Positions 9,111-17,536 of a DNA stretch of 34,617 nt are shown here, piece by piece. Under the pieces are notes generated by a model. It had not been told where the DNA came from and ran no database searches. It was given only the letters and a program-made list of their open reading frames with translations. Where the stretch lies: positions 1 to 34,617 of the forward strand of contig JALERM010000188.1 of assembly GCA_022764165.1 (NCBI GenBank). Direction: 5' to 3'. A program made the translations under genes and the position numbers. The stretch's first letter is position 1; each line of letters opens with the position of its first letter. This stretch comes from Eubacterium sp. Lineage in GTDB: Bacteria > Bacillota > Clostridia > Lachnospirales > Lachnospiraceae.

Positions 9111-9752
9111 CTATCGTTTCGTGCTCAGTGCCACACCATCTCCCAGAGGAATCAGGGATGTCACCAGCTCGTTATTATGCTTCAATTCATACAGATACTC
9201 CCGCATCCGTTTATAAATTGTCCGGTTCCGCCGCTCTACTGCATATCGTGATTCAATAATATCACCCTCCTGCAGCACATTATCAGAAACCAGCACTCCG
9301 CCGCTCTTCAGCAGACGAAGAACATCCGGAAGGAAATGCAGATACTGTCCTTTGGCAGCATCCATAAAAATGAAATCAAAAGGTTCATCCAGTGTCTTTA
9401 ACACTTCTGCCGCATCACCTTCCAGAAGAATAATCTGTTTTTCTCTTCCTGCTTTCCGAAAATTCTCCCGGGCAACAGGAATTCTTTTTTCATAGTTCTC
9501 AATGGTTATAATTTCACAGGATACCGGATTATACTCACACATTAAAAGTGCTGAAAACCCAACGGCTGTCCCGACTTCCAGGATTCGAACCGGCTTTACG
9601 GCAGCCAGAAGAAATTTAAGCAAGCTCTGCATTTCTCTTCGAATTACAGGAACTCCATCGGACTTGGCCTCCCTTTCCAGCTGCTCCAGAAATGCGGTAT
9701 GCCCTTCGTCCAGAGAATTGATATAGGTTACCATTCTTTCATCGACTATCAT
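9111..9752 (-). CDS. trmR: tRNA 5-hydroxyuridine methyltransferase TrmR (O-methyltransferase)
   Basis: SAM-dependent class I methyltransferase of the YrrM type, which turns 5-hydroxyuridine into 5-methoxyuridine at the tRNA wobble position. The 213 residues have the SAM motif ILEVGTAVGFSALLM (about 57-71), the acidic site ENYEKR, the metal/catalytic region FIFMDAAKGQY and GGVLVSDNVLQEG. The start overlaps the end of the MltG-like gene by 4 bases (ATGA), which implies translational coupling. The family resembles catechol O-methyltransferases; the TrmR call rests on sequence type plus the trhP neighbour. Confidence 0.85.
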   Translation of the reverse strand: MIVDERMVTYINSLDEGHTAFLEQLEREAKSDGVPVIRREMQSLLKFLLAAVKPVRILEVGTAVGFSALLMCEYNPVSCEIITIENYEKRIPVARENFRKAGREKQIILLEGDAAEVLKTLDEPFDFIFMDAAKGQYLHFLPDVLRLLKSGGVLVSDNVLQEGDIIESRYAVERRNRTIYKRMREYLYELKHNNELVTSLIPLGDGVALSTKR

Positions 9753-10192
9753 TTCTCTGTACCCTCCGCATCCGTGGATTCTGCCACAGGCTGCCCTTCT
9801 GTATTCTCACCGGATAAAATGGCCAGCATCTCTTCCGTCACCTGATGAGTATTCAGGATATAGGTGCCTGGTTTGATTTTCCCATGATAGTCCGAAAGTC
9901 TTTCCTGCATCCAGAATATGACAGGGCGTTCAATCAGCCCTTTCTTTTCCAGTGTCTGACCGATCTGGTATACACTCTCATCTTCTTTCACAATGACAGT
10001 CACATCCTGACCGGCTTCTTTTGTCTCTGCCATAGGTGTCTCATCAAAAACCAGATATCCAAAACTGTACGCAGTTTTACCGGCAAACACAATCGCCAAC
10101 ACCACACACAGGTAAATCAGCAGACGGAGCAGACCTTTTGCGCCGCCTACCGCCACACGGTATGCAGTACTTTTATTCTTTCTGTTAGCCAT
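9749..10192 (-). CDS. Short MltG-like membrane protein lacking the lytic domain
   Basis: The 147 residues consist of a basic N-terminus, one membrane helix (about 21-43), and a domain like the N-terminal LysM-like part of MltG: DVTVIVKEDESVYQIGQTLE, then GLIERPVIFW and KIKPGTYIL with a closing EEMLAILSGE. The large catalytic YceG domain with the active glutamate that follows in full MltG (about 340 residues) is missing; instead a short acidic tail ends the protein. It sits where mltG lies in Bacillus (between DUF1292 and trmR), supporting orthology of position. A lytic transglycosylase activity is therefore unlikely; its role is unknown. Confidence 0.7.
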   Translation of the reverse strand: MANRKNKSTAYRVAVGGAKGLLRLLIYLCVVLAIVFAGKTAYSFGYLVFDETPMAETKEAGQDVTVIVKEDESVYQIGQTLEKKGLIERPVIFWMQERLSDYHGKIKPGTYILNTHQVTEEMLAILSGENTEGQPVAESTDAEGTEK

Positions 10193-10210
10193 ACTTCTCC
10201 TTATCTGTTC

Positions 10211-10549
10211 TTATACCTGAGGAATATGAATGTCTACTCCACCTTGAATCCGGCTGTTGATGCGCTGCATCATTTTACAGACATCCAGTTCTGCCTCCAG
10301 ATATTCATTGACAATCGGATTTTTACGAAATTCCTGGTGTTCTTTCTCGAACCGGTCAATGGATTCATACAGATCTTCATTGCCATTGTCATTATTCAAA
10401 CGAAAAACAGCTACACGAAATTCGTCGATTTTTTCTCTCAATTCCGGTTTTTCCATCAATTTTTCTTCACATTTCCGATATCTTTGATATGTTTCACCTT
10501 CCCTGATTGCCTCCAACAGAGAATCTACGCACATCTGTATTCTGTCCAT
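10211..10549 (-). CDS. YlbF/YmcA-family protein
   Basis: Small helical protein (112 residues) of the family that in Bacillus forms the YlbF-YmcA-YaaT complex modulating RNase Y and development. Visible are a helical start (CVDSLLEAIREGETYQRYRK), a charged middle and the family-like EYLEAELDVCKMMQRINSRI near the end. I start at the ATG at 10547-10549, ten bases after GGAGG, a ribosome site lying in the last codons of the RNase J gene; the frame extends further up but only inside that gene. Gap to the RNase J stop is 5 bases. Confidence 0.78.
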   Translation of the reverse strand: MDRIQMCVDSLLEAIREGETYQRYRKCEEKLMEKPELREKIDEFRVAVFRLNNDNGNEDLYESIDRFEKEHQEFRKNPIVNEYLEAELDVCKMMQRINSRIQGGVDIHIPQV

Positions 10550-10554
10550 CAAGC

Positions 10555-12219
10555 CTAAGCCTCCATAATTATTGGTAATATCATCGGTTTCCTCTTGGTT
10601 CGTTTCCACAAAAAGTCACCCAGAGAATCTTTAATCGCTGATTTCATCTTGCCCCAGTCCGATATTCTGCGGTCTAGGCAGGAATCAATAGCATCTTCTA
10701 CAACACTTTTTGCCTGTCCCATCAGATCTTCTGATTCTCTTACATAGACAAACCCACGGGACACAATATCCGGACCGGCAAGCAGCTGATTGGAATAGCG
10801 TTCCAGTGTCAGTACAACGATCATAATTCCATCTTCTGCCAGATGCTGACGGTCACGCAATACAATATTTCCAACATCTCCCACACCAAGTCCATCTACC
10901 AGAATGGCACCTGTATGAACTTTTCCGGTAATCTCAGCGGACTCTGCATCCATTTCCATCACATCCCCGGACGACATAATAAAAATATTGTCTTTCGGGA
11001 TTCCAAGACTTTCTGCCAGACCTGCCTGAGCTTTCAGATGACGATATTCTCCATGTACCGGAATTGCATACTGTGGTTTTACCAATGAATAAATCAGTTT
11101 GATTTCTTCCTGGCATGCATGTCCCGATACATGTACATCCTGGAAAATAACATCTGCCCCTTTTGCAGACAGTTCATTGATTACTTTTGAAACTGCTTTT
11201 TCATTGCCAGGGATCGGATTCGAACTGAAAATAATTGTATCCCCCGGTTTAATGGATACTTTTTTATGAATATTAGAAGCCATTCGGGACAATGCAGCCA
11301 TAGATTCTCCCTGACTTCCCGTTGTAATCAGCACCATCTGTTCATCAGGATAATTCTTCATCTCATCAATATCAATCAATGTTTTATCTGGAATATTAAG
11401 ATAGCCAAGTTCTGCTGCAGTCGTGATGACATTGACCATACTACGGCCTTCCACCACTACTTTTCTTCCATATTTGTATGCAGAGTTTATAATCTGCTGT
11501 ACACGGTCAACATTGGACGCAAATGTGGCAATAATAATTCTTGTATTCTTGTGTTCTGCGAAAAGATTGTCAAAAGTCTTTCCAACTGTCCGTTCCGACA
11601 TGGTAAATCCTTTTCGTTCGGCATTGGTACTGTCACACATCAGTGCCAGAACTCCTTTTTTTCCAATCTCTGCAAATCTTTGTAAATCAATGGCATCACC
11701 AAACACCGGGGTATAATCCACCTTAAAATCGCCTGTGTGTACAACAATACCGGCAGGCGAATAAATAGCCAGTGCGGAAGCATCCGCTATGCTGTGGTTC
11801 GTTTTAATGAATTCAATCCGGAAGCATCCCAGATTAATGGATTGACCATGTTTGATCGTTTTTCTTTTTGTGGTACGAAGTAAATTATGTTCTTTTAATT
11901 TATTCTCAATCAAACCAATTGTCAGCTTTGTAGCATAAATCGGCACATTTATTTCTCTCAATACATAGGGCAATGCCCCGATGTGATCCTCATGACCATG
12001 AGTAATCACAAAACCTTTAACCTTATCGTAATTATCTTTTAAATAAGTAATATCCGGGATGACCAGGTCGATTCCCAACATGTCGTCCTCAGGGAATGCC
12101 AGACCACAGTCCACCACAACGATACTGTCCTCATACTCGAAGGCAGTAATATTCATTCCAATCTGTTCCAGACCACCCAGCGGAATGATTTTTAATTTAC
12201 TGCTGTTATTTTTTTTCAA
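10555..12219 (-). CDS. Ribonuclease J
   Basis: Metallo-beta-lactamase-fold exo/endoribonuclease for mRNA decay and rRNA maturation. The 554 residues include the metal motif HGHEDH (74-79), GDFKVDYTP, the CDSTNAERKG segment, the beta-CASP region, and HVSGHACQEE and PVHGEYRHL near 370-400, followed by the C-terminal domain. Length is that of RNase J1/J2; a single window cannot decide between rnjA and rnjB. It lies 30 bases after DUF1292 in the ireB-led unit and its stop region doubles as ribosome site for the YlbF-like gene. Confidence 0.94.
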   Translation of the reverse strand: MKKNNSSKLKIIPLGGLEQIGMNITAFEYEDSIVVVDCGLAFPEDDMLGIDLVIPDITYLKDNYDKVKGFVITHGHEDHIGALPYVLREINVPIYATKLTIGLIENKLKEHNLLRTTKRKTIKHGQSINLGCFRIEFIKTNHSIADASALAIYSPAGIVVHTGDFKVDYTPVFGDAIDLQRFAEIGKKGVLALMCDSTNAERKGFTMSERTVGKTFDNLFAEHKNTRIIIATFASNVDRVQQIINSAYKYGRKVVVEGRSMVNVITTAAELGYLNIPDKTLIDIDEMKNYPDEQMVLITTGSQGESMAALSRMASNIHKKVSIKPGDTIIFSSNPIPGNEKAVSKVINELSAKGADVIFQDVHVSGHACQEEIKLIYSLVKPQYAIPVHGEYRHLKAQAGLAESLGIPKDNIFIMSSGDVMEMDAESAEITGKVHTGAILVDGLGVGDVGNIVLRDRQHLAEDGIMIVVLTLERYSNQLLAGPDIVSRGFVYVRESEDLMGQAKSVVEDAIDSCLDRRISDWGKMKSAIKDSLGDFLWKRTKRKPMILPIIMEA

Positions 12220-12249
12220 AAAGCACCTCCAGGTTTCCGAACACTTTAC

Positions 12250-12507
12250 TTACATTTCGATATCCACATCTTCCATCATCTGTGCAAAAACTTTCGATAC
12301 TGCTTCCAGTTCCACTTCATCTTCAACCATCACATACTCTGCTTCCGGATCGGCATCCGCAGACAAATCTTTCAGAATATAGGCATCTGCTTCGTCTTCT
12401 TCAGAATCTGTCACCAGAATATAGTCAACACCATTGATTCTGGTCTGTTCCTCCACATAAAATTCCACTGTTTCTCCTGATTCTGTCAAAAATTTAATAC
12501 TATCCAT
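12250..12507 (-). CDS. DUF1292 protein (YrzB type)
   Basis: Small 85-residue acidic protein of unknown function. It shows the family pattern: an FLTESGETVEFYVEEQT strand region, INGVDYILVTDSEEDEADAYI, and an acidic tail with EYVMVEDEVELEAV. It starts 2 bases after the ruvX stop and precedes the RNase J gene. The ireB-ruvX-DUF1292 order is widespread in Firmicutes, which supports the call although no biochemical role is known. Confidence 0.85.
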   Translation of the reverse strand: MDSIKFLTESGETVEFYVEEQTRINGVDYILVTDSEEDEADAYILKDLSADADPEAEYVMVEDEVELEAVSKVFAQMMEDVDIEM

Positions 12508-12509
12508 TC

Positions 12510-13013
12510 CTATTCTACCCGTCCTGTCTCTTCTCCATTCGAACTTTCTTCTTCCGCTGCCGAAAATGATGCCTCCGACTCCATTTTCGAAGTGTTATGC
12601 AGATAATCCAGATACCCCTGCAAAATAAAAATCGCAGCGATCTCATCCACATGTTCTTTTCTTTTTTCACGGCGTACACCTGTCTCCATCAAAACCCGAT
12701 TAGCAGAAACTGTGGTAAGCCTTTCATCCCACATAACAACATCCAGACCTGTTCTTCTCTCCAAAGTCTGCTTAAGCTCCAAAGATTTCTCAGCCCTGTC
12801 TCCCAGTGTATTATTCATATTCTTGGGGAAACCCAGTACAATTTTCTCCACCTGATACTGTGCAGCCAATTCCTCGATTCTTGCCAGTGTCTGGCGCAGC
12901 TTATTCTCCGATTTTCTGCGAATAATCTCCACACCCTGTGCAGTCAGTCCAAGCGGATCGCTGACGGCTACACCGACCGTCTTCGATCCATAATCCAGTC
13001 CCAGAATTCTCAT
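12510..13013 (-). CDS. ruvX: RuvX/YqgF-family nuclease
   Basis: RNase-H-fold enzyme linked to 16S rRNA 5' processing and annotated as Holliday-junction resolvase homologue. The first 140 of 167 residues are the family domain: [17 protein letters not shown] with the catalytic aspartate at residue 6, [27 protein letters not shown] and [16 protein letters not shown] with a further conserved acidic residue. The last 25 residues form a Ser/Glu-rich tail that is probably disordered. Its ATG overlaps the ireB stop by 4 bases. Confidence 0.92.
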   Translation of the reverse strand: MRILGLDYGSKTVGVAVSDPLGLTAQGVEIIRRKSENKLRQTLARIEELAAQYQVEKIVLGFPKNMNNTLGDRAEKSLELKQTLERRTGLDVVMWDERLTTVSANRVLMETGVRREKRKEHVDEIAAIFILQGYLDYLHNTSKMESEASFSAAEEESSNGEETGRVE

Positions 13014-13282
13014 CGACGATTCTCCCAGGCTCTGTTTTTAATATACTCTTTCAGAAGTTCTTCCACCAGTTCGTCACGTTCCACTTTCATGATCATGCTT
13101 CTGGCTCCCTTATAACTGGTAATATAGGTAGGATCACCCGACATAATATATCCTACAATCTGATTGACCGGATTATAACCTTTTTCTTCCATTGCAGTAT
13201 ATACAATATCCAAAACTTCCTTAACCTGCACTTCAGGCTCTGTTTTTACTTTAAAATACTGTGTGTTACTAATATTTGCCAT
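13010..13282 (-). CDS. ireB: IreB family regulatory phosphoprotein (DUF965, YrzL)
   Basis: Small 90-residue protein. In Enterococcus IreB is a substrate of the Ser/Thr kinase IreK and affects cephalosporin resistance. The sequence shows the strongly conserved [20 protein letters not shown] and [11 protein letters not shown] segments. It is first in the eight-gene unit, behind a good promoter at 13319-13347, and overlaps ruvX by 4 bases. Confidence 0.93.
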   Translation of the reverse strand: MANISNTQYFKVKTEPEVQVKEVLDIVYTAMEEKGYNPVNQIVGYIMSGDPTYITSYKGARSMIMKVERDELVEELLKEYIKNRAWENRR

Positions 13283-13318
13283 CTTTTCACGTCCTTGACT
13301 ATACTTAATATCTATTTT

Positions 13319-13347
13319 ATTCTAATACAGAACCACATAAAATTCAA
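13319..13347 (-). promoter_or_regulatory. Promoter of the ireB-trhP unit
   Basis: Minus-strand TTGAAT (13342-13347), a 17-base spacer and TAGAAT (13319-13324). It lies between the mtaB stop and the ireB start, in an 89-base gap. The gap also holds an all-AT 7-bp inverted repeat (near 13350-13367), too weak to call a terminator of mtaB. Confidence 0.7.
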
Positions 13348-13371
13348 TGAATAATTTATGAATTATTTATT

Positions 13372-14688
13372 TCATCCAATTTCTCCCACCAGAATTTCTT
13401 CTTGCAGGATACTTTCAATCATTACCACTGCCATCTTGTTTTCCAGGTTCTGATTGGTCTTCACACCGACTTTCAGGTATTCCATGGTATGTCCAACCCA
13501 GTATTCTTCTTCAGCGATGGTCTGTATTTCCTCAAATAATACTGTTTTTTCCTGCCCCAGGAAATGCTGCATATATTCTGTTCTGTGTTTTTTCCCCAAT
13601 GCAATCAGTTCCCTGCACCGCTCTTTTTTGATCTGTTCAGGAAGCTGATCAGGCATATCTGCCGCTTTTGTTCCTTCTCTTCTGGAATAAGGAAAAATAT
13701 GGGTCTCATAAAATCCAATGCTGTCCACAAAAGAACGTGATTCAGCAAATTCTTCTTCCGTCTCTCCCGGAAATCCTGTAATAACATCTGTGGTAAGAGC
13801 CGGAGCAGGATAATATTTTCTGAGAATTTCACATTTTTCCTTATATTCTTCTGCAGTATATCTTCGATTCATCCGTTTCAATGTTGATGTACACCCACTC
13901 TGCAGTGACAAATGAAAATGAGGACACACTTTTGGAAGCTTTGCGATCGCAGCTGCGAATTCTTCTGTAATGATTCCCGGTTCCAGAGAACCCAGACGGA
14001 TTCTTTCTATTCCATTCACCTGATGCACCGCCCGGATCAGACTGAGGAGATTTTCCCCTTCTTCTTTCCTGTCAACACCATACGAACTCAGATGTATACC
14101 AGTCAGCACGATTTCCTGGCATCCCGAACATGCCAGACGTTCCACCTCTCTGACTACATCTTCTGTCCGTCTGCTTCTGACCCGGCCACGTGCATAGGGA
14201 ATCACACAGTAGGTGCAGAACTGATTACAGCCGTCCTGTACTTTAATATATGCTCTTGTATGTTCCTCCGTACGGTCAATCTCAAGTTCCTCGTATTCTC
14301 TGGTATGACCGATATCGATTATTCCCTGTCCGCAATTCCTGTTTTTCTGAAACTCCTCCAGCAGCGGAATCAGTTCCTGCTTTTTATTATTTCCAATTAT
14401 CAGATCAATAGACATATCTGTCTCTGCTTTTTCTTTTCCGGCCTGTACATAACAGCCCGCTGCCACAACAATAGCATCCGGATTCATTTTCCTGGCTTTA
14501 TGAATCATCTGTCTGGACTTTCTGTCTGCTATGTTGGTCACTGTGCAGGTATTAATCACATAAATATCCGCTCCGGGGGCAAACGGAACAATCTCATATC
14601 CTGCCGCCTCCAGCATCTGCTGCATGGCTTCTGTCTCATATGCGTTCACTTTACAGCCCAAATTGTGCAATGCAACTTTGCCTTTCAT
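13372..14688 (-). CDS. mtaB: tRNA t6A37 methylthiotransferase MtaB
   Basis: Radical-SAM methylthiotransferase that converts t6A to ms2t6A at tRNA position 37. The 438 residues contain an N-terminal UPF0004 domain with cluster cysteines near 12, 48 and 79 (LGCKVN; NTCTVT; AAGCYVQ), the radical-SAM motif CNQFCTYC (Cys154, 158, 161), the HLSLQSGC segment, and a C-terminal TRAM domain (about 375-435). The LGCKVNAYE start is typical of MtaB rather than MiaB. It stands alone between ireB and the divergent HPr-like gene; its promoter is not clear, a TTGTTA/TATGAA pair near 14720 being a weak candidate. Confidence 0.93.
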   Translation of the reverse strand: MKGKVALHNLGCKVNAYETEAMQQMLEAAGYEIVPFAPGADIYVINTCTVTNIADRKSRQMIHKARKMNPDAIVVAAGCYVQAGKEKAETDMSIDLIIGNNKKQELIPLLEEFQKNRNCGQGIIDIGHTREYEELEIDRTEEHTRAYIKVQDGCNQFCTYCVIPYARGRVRSRRTEDVVREVERLACSGCQEIVLTGIHLSSYGVDRKEEGENLLSLIRAVHQVNGIERIRLGSLEPGIITEEFAAAIAKLPKVCPHFHLSLQSGCTSTLKRMNRRYTAEEYKEKCEILRKYYPAPALTTDVITGFPGETEEEFAESRSFVDSIGFYETHIFPYSRREGTKAADMPDQLPEQIKKERCRELIALGKKHRTEYMQHFLGQEKTVLFEEIQTIAEEEYWVGHTMEYLKVGVKTNQNLENKMAVVMIESILQEEILVGEIG

Positions 14689-14763
14689 TAGATACCTTCT
14701 TTCTTTTCGTTATTTCATAGGACTTTTTATAATTATTTAACAAAATCTTTGTATGCTTTCACC

Positions 14764-14792
14764 TTGACTTTTTATACTCGAAAAGGTAAGAT
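14764..14792 (+). promoter_or_regulatory. Promoter of the HPr-like gene
   Basis: TTGACT (14764-14769), 17-base spacer and TAAGAT (14787-14792) on the plus strand, 48 bases before the ATG, which has its own GGGAGGA ribosome site. Good match to the housekeeping consensus. Confidence 0.75.
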
Positions 14793-14840
14793 AAGTTTTA
14801 GAAATAACAAAAATTATCTGAATTTTGGGAGGAACATCTA

Positions 14841-15074
14841 ATGAAAACAGTTAGTATTTCACTTAATTCCATCGACAAAGTAAAAGCATTTGTAAATGAT
14901 ATTTCCAAATACGATTTCGATTTTGATCTGGTATCCGGAAGATATGTCATTGATGCAAAATCTATCATGGGCATCTTCAGTCTGGATCTTTCCAAACCCA
15001 TCGATCTGAATATCCATGCAGAAGGCGCAAACCTTGACGAGGTACTGAATGTATTAAAACCATACATTCTCTGA
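14841..15074 (+). CDS. HPr-like protein lacking the phosphorylatable histidine
   Basis: The 77 residues align along their length with the PTS phosphocarrier HPr: ISKYDFDFDLVSGRYVIDAK matches SKYDADVNLEYNGKTVNLK, then KSIMGIFSLDL with a serine (Ser41) at the place of regulatory Ser46, and EGANLDEVLNVL at the end. The catalytic GIHARPA loop is absent: the segment reads SIDKVKAFV, with no histidine or arginine. It therefore cannot pass phosphate like HPr but could be a regulatory partner, loosely like Bacillus Crh (inference). Single gene with own promoter and a shared terminator; no PTS genes nearby. Confidence 0.82.
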   Translation: MKTVSISLNSIDKVKAFVNDISKYDFDFDLVSGRYVIDAKSIMGIFSLDLSKPIDLNIHAEGANLDEVLNVLKPYIL

Positions 15075-15085
15075 TTGTCGATATG

Positions 15086-15124
15086 AAAAGGAGCTGTCAC
15101 ATAACGTGATATGCTCCTCTTTTA
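15086..15124. terminator. Bidirectional terminator between the HPr-like gene and thiI
   Basis: Outer stem GGAGC/GCTCC with an inner TCAC/GTGA stem, flanked by AAAA on one side and CTTTTATT on the other. It lies between two convergent genes, 11 bases after one stop and directly beside the other, so it can serve both strands. Confidence 0.75.
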
Positions 15125-16303
15125 TTACCGAATATGAATTACTTCTGCAGTGGAAACTGCTGTTTCCAGCATTTCTTCAATTTTTTCTTCCAGATTCTGT
15201 TCTGATTTTTTGATCACATTCAGATTCGGTTTTGTCACCGGATGTTTTGCAACAAAGATCGTACAACAGTCTTCATACGGCTGAATCGAAGTCTCATACG
15301 TATTGATTTTCAGAGCAATATCTACGATTTCCTGTTTGTCAAAACCTATTACCGGACGAAATACCGGCATAGTACATACTTCGTTGGTCGCTGCAAGGCT
15401 CTGCACAGTCTGACTGGCAACCTGTCCGATACTCTCACCTGTGATCAGACCAAGACAACCTGTATTCTTCCCGATCGTCTCTGCAATTTTCATCATATAG
15501 CGGCGCATGATAATCGTCAGTTCATCATGCGGACATTTTTCATAGATATACAGCTGTATTTCTGTAAAATTAACCACATGCAGATTGATGGGACCACTGT
15601 AGCGGGCAACCAGCTTTGCCAGATCCACAACCTTCTGTTTCGCACGTTCGCTTGTGTACGGCGGTGCATGAAAGTATACCGCATCAATTTTAACTCCACG
15701 TTTGGCGATCATATAACCTGCCACAGGACTGTCAATACCACCGGACAGAAGCAGCATAGCCTTTCCATTTGTTCCGATCGGCATTCCGCCGGGACCTGGT
15801 ATAGACTCTGAGTAAATATATATTTTTTCACGTATTTCCACAGTCAAAAGAATTTCCGGCTGATGAACATCCACATGCATCTGTGGATAAGCGTCCAGAA
15901 TCCGTCCGCCCAGATCCGCACTCAGTTCCATCGATGTTCCCGGATATGTTTTTTTCGCTCTGCGCACATATACCTTAAATGTTTTATTCTTGTCCAAATA
16001 TACATGATCCACATACTCTACCACATCGGCAGCCAGTTTTTCAAACCCTTCATCCTCACGGATAACAACAGGACAAATATAAGCAATTCCAAACACCCTC
16101 TTCAGTGCGTCCAGTGTCTCATCATAATCGAATTCACCTTCCGTCTGCACATAGATTCTTCCCTGTTCTTTTGTGACCCGGAAGGTTCCCTCCACGTCCT
16201 TCAGAACATACTCCATCTGGCGGATGAGTGCATCTTCAAATAAATATCTGTTTTTTCCTTTAATTCCTATTTCTGCATATTTTACCAAAAATGCTTTAAA
16301 CAT
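15125..16303 (-). CDS. thiI: tRNA 4-thiouridine synthetase ThiI
   Basis: Adenylates U8 of tRNA and inserts sulfur (4-thiouridine); in some bacteria it also serves thiamine synthesis. The 392 residues comprise an N-terminal ferredoxin-like domain, a THUMP domain (about 60-165) and the PP-loop ATPase motif LLSGGIDSPVAGY (186-198), then GLITGESIGQVASQT. No C-terminal rhodanese domain, as in other Firmicutes, where a dedicated cysteine desulfurase supplies sulfur; such a gene lies 60 bases upstream in the same unit. ATG behind GGAGGT. Confidence 0.95.
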   Translation of the reverse strand: MFKAFLVKYAEIGIKGKNRYLFEDALIRQMEYVLKDVEGTFRVTKEQGRIYVQTEGEFDYDETLDALKRVFGIAYICPVVIREDEGFEKLAADVVEYVDHVYLDKNKTFKVYVRRAKKTYPGTSMELSADLGGRILDAYPQMHVDVHQPEILLTVEIREKIYIYSESIPGPGGMPIGTNGKAMLLLSGGIDSPVAGYMIAKRGVKIDAVYFHAPPYTSERAKQKVVDLAKLVARYSGPINLHVVNFTEIQLYIYEKCPHDELTIIMRRYMMKIAETIGKNTGCLGLITGESIGQVASQTVQSLAATNEVCTMPVFRPVIGFDKQEIVDIALKINTYETSIQPYEDCCTIFVAKHPVTKPNLNVIKKSEQNLEEKIEEMLETAVSTAEVIHIR

Positions 16304-16363
16304 TTTCCACCTCCGATTTTATCTCCACAGTTATCATTCGCACATATCTGCCTGTGGCGGACT

Positions 16364-17518
16364 TCATTTTCGTGCGTATCTTCTCAACATAGGAAGTACT
16401 TCCCGCAGTACTTCCAGTGTTTTTTCCAGTTCCTCTCTCGTTGTATCTTCACAGAAGCTGAAACGAACCGTTGATTCCATCTGATTTTTTGGCAAATCAA
16501 TAGCAGTCAATGTTGGACTGCCGCTTCTTTTATGCGTAGAGCATGCGCTTCCGGCTGATACGTAAATCTCCCGGTCTTCCAGCGTATGAAGCAATACTTC
16601 ACTTCGTACCCCCACAAATGCCACACTCACAATGTGGGGAGCACATTCTTCTCCATCCGCACCGTGAACCACCACCTGATCTATTTTCTGCAGTTCTTCT
16701 GTAAAATAATCCCGAAGCTTCCGCATATGATTCACATTTTCTTCCAGATTTCCGTAGATTTTCTCAGCAGCGATTCCAAGTCCTGCGACCTGCGGCACCG
16801 CATCTGTTCCGGAACGCATCCCTTTCTGCTGTCCTCCCCCATAGATATAGGGAAAGATTTTGACTTTTTCATCAATATACAAAAATCCGATTCCCTTCGG
16901 GCCATGAATTTTATGACCGCTGACCGACAACATATCCACTTTCATCTTTTTCGGAAAAATACGATATTTTCCGTACGCCTGAATAGCATCCACATGAAAA
17001 TAAGTACCCGGATTTTTCCGTTTAATCAGATTACCAATTTCAGCTATTGGCTGGACGGTACCGATTTCATTATTCACATACATCACAGAAACCAGAATTG
17101 TCTCCGGTGTGATGGCCTGTCCCAGCTCCTCAAGGGAAATTCTTCCCTGACTGTCGACTCCCAGTTTCGTCACCGTAAATCCCTGTTTTTCCAGAAATTC
17201 GCAGGGTGCAGAAACTGCCGGATGCTCAATCGCTGTGGTTATGATATGTTTCCCTTTTCTCTGGTTTGCAAGAGCAGTTCCAATCAGAGCCCAGTTATCT
17301 GATTCTGTTCCTCCGGACGTAAAGTAAATCTCTTTTTCATTCACTTTCAGAGTTTTTGCAATACTTGAAGAAGCTTCTTTTATATATTTTTCACTCTCCA
17401 CGCCTTTCATGTGCATGGAAGACGGATTGCCATAATCTTCCCTCATGGTTTTCACCATGATCTCGCACACCTCCTGATAACAGCGTGTTGTGGCAGAATT
17501 ATCCAGATATATTTCCAA
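16364..17518 (-). CDS. Cysteine desulfurase (NifS/IscS family), likely sulfur donor for ThiI
   Basis: PLP enzyme that removes sulfur from cysteine. The 384 residues begin MEIYLDNSATTR, carry the PLP lysine in SVSGHKIHGPKG (Lys203) and the persulfide cysteine in SAGSACSTHKRSG (Cys326) on a loop like the class I IscS/NifZ enzymes. The gene lies between rsmE (18 bases) and thiI. In Bacillus NifZ is the partner of ThiI and is encoded beside it, so the same job is inferred here. No Fe-S scaffold gene is adjacent, which argues against a general Fe-S role. Confidence 0.9.
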   Translation of the reverse strand: MEIYLDNSATTRCYQEVCEIMVKTMREDYGNPSSMHMKGVESEKYIKEASSSIAKTLKVNEKEIYFTSGGTESDNWALIGTALANQRKGKHIITTAIEHPAVSAPCEFLEKQGFTVTKLGVDSQGRISLEELGQAITPETILVSVMYVNNEIGTVQPIAEIGNLIKRKNPGTYFHVDAIQAYGKYRIFPKKMKVDMLSVSGHKIHGPKGIGFLYIDEKVKIFPYIYGGGQQKGMRSGTDAVPQVAGLGIAAEKIYGNLEENVNHMRKLRDYFTEELQKIDQVVVHGADGEECAPHIVSVAFVGVRSEVLLHTLEDREIYVSAGSACSTHKRSGSPTLTAIDLPKNQMESTVRFSFCEDTTREELEKTLEVLREVLPMLRRYARK

Positions 17519-17536
17519 TGTTTTTCCTCTTTTCCG

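Noticed and set aside
10550-10609. 20-codon extension of the YlbF-like gene
   Set aside because: It lies in the end of the RNase J gene and precedes the GGAGG site that serves the ATG at 10549.
13350-13367. Terminator after mtaB
   Set aside because: The inverted repeat consists of A and T only over 7 bp, and it overlaps the area just upstream of the ireB promoter; too weak to call.
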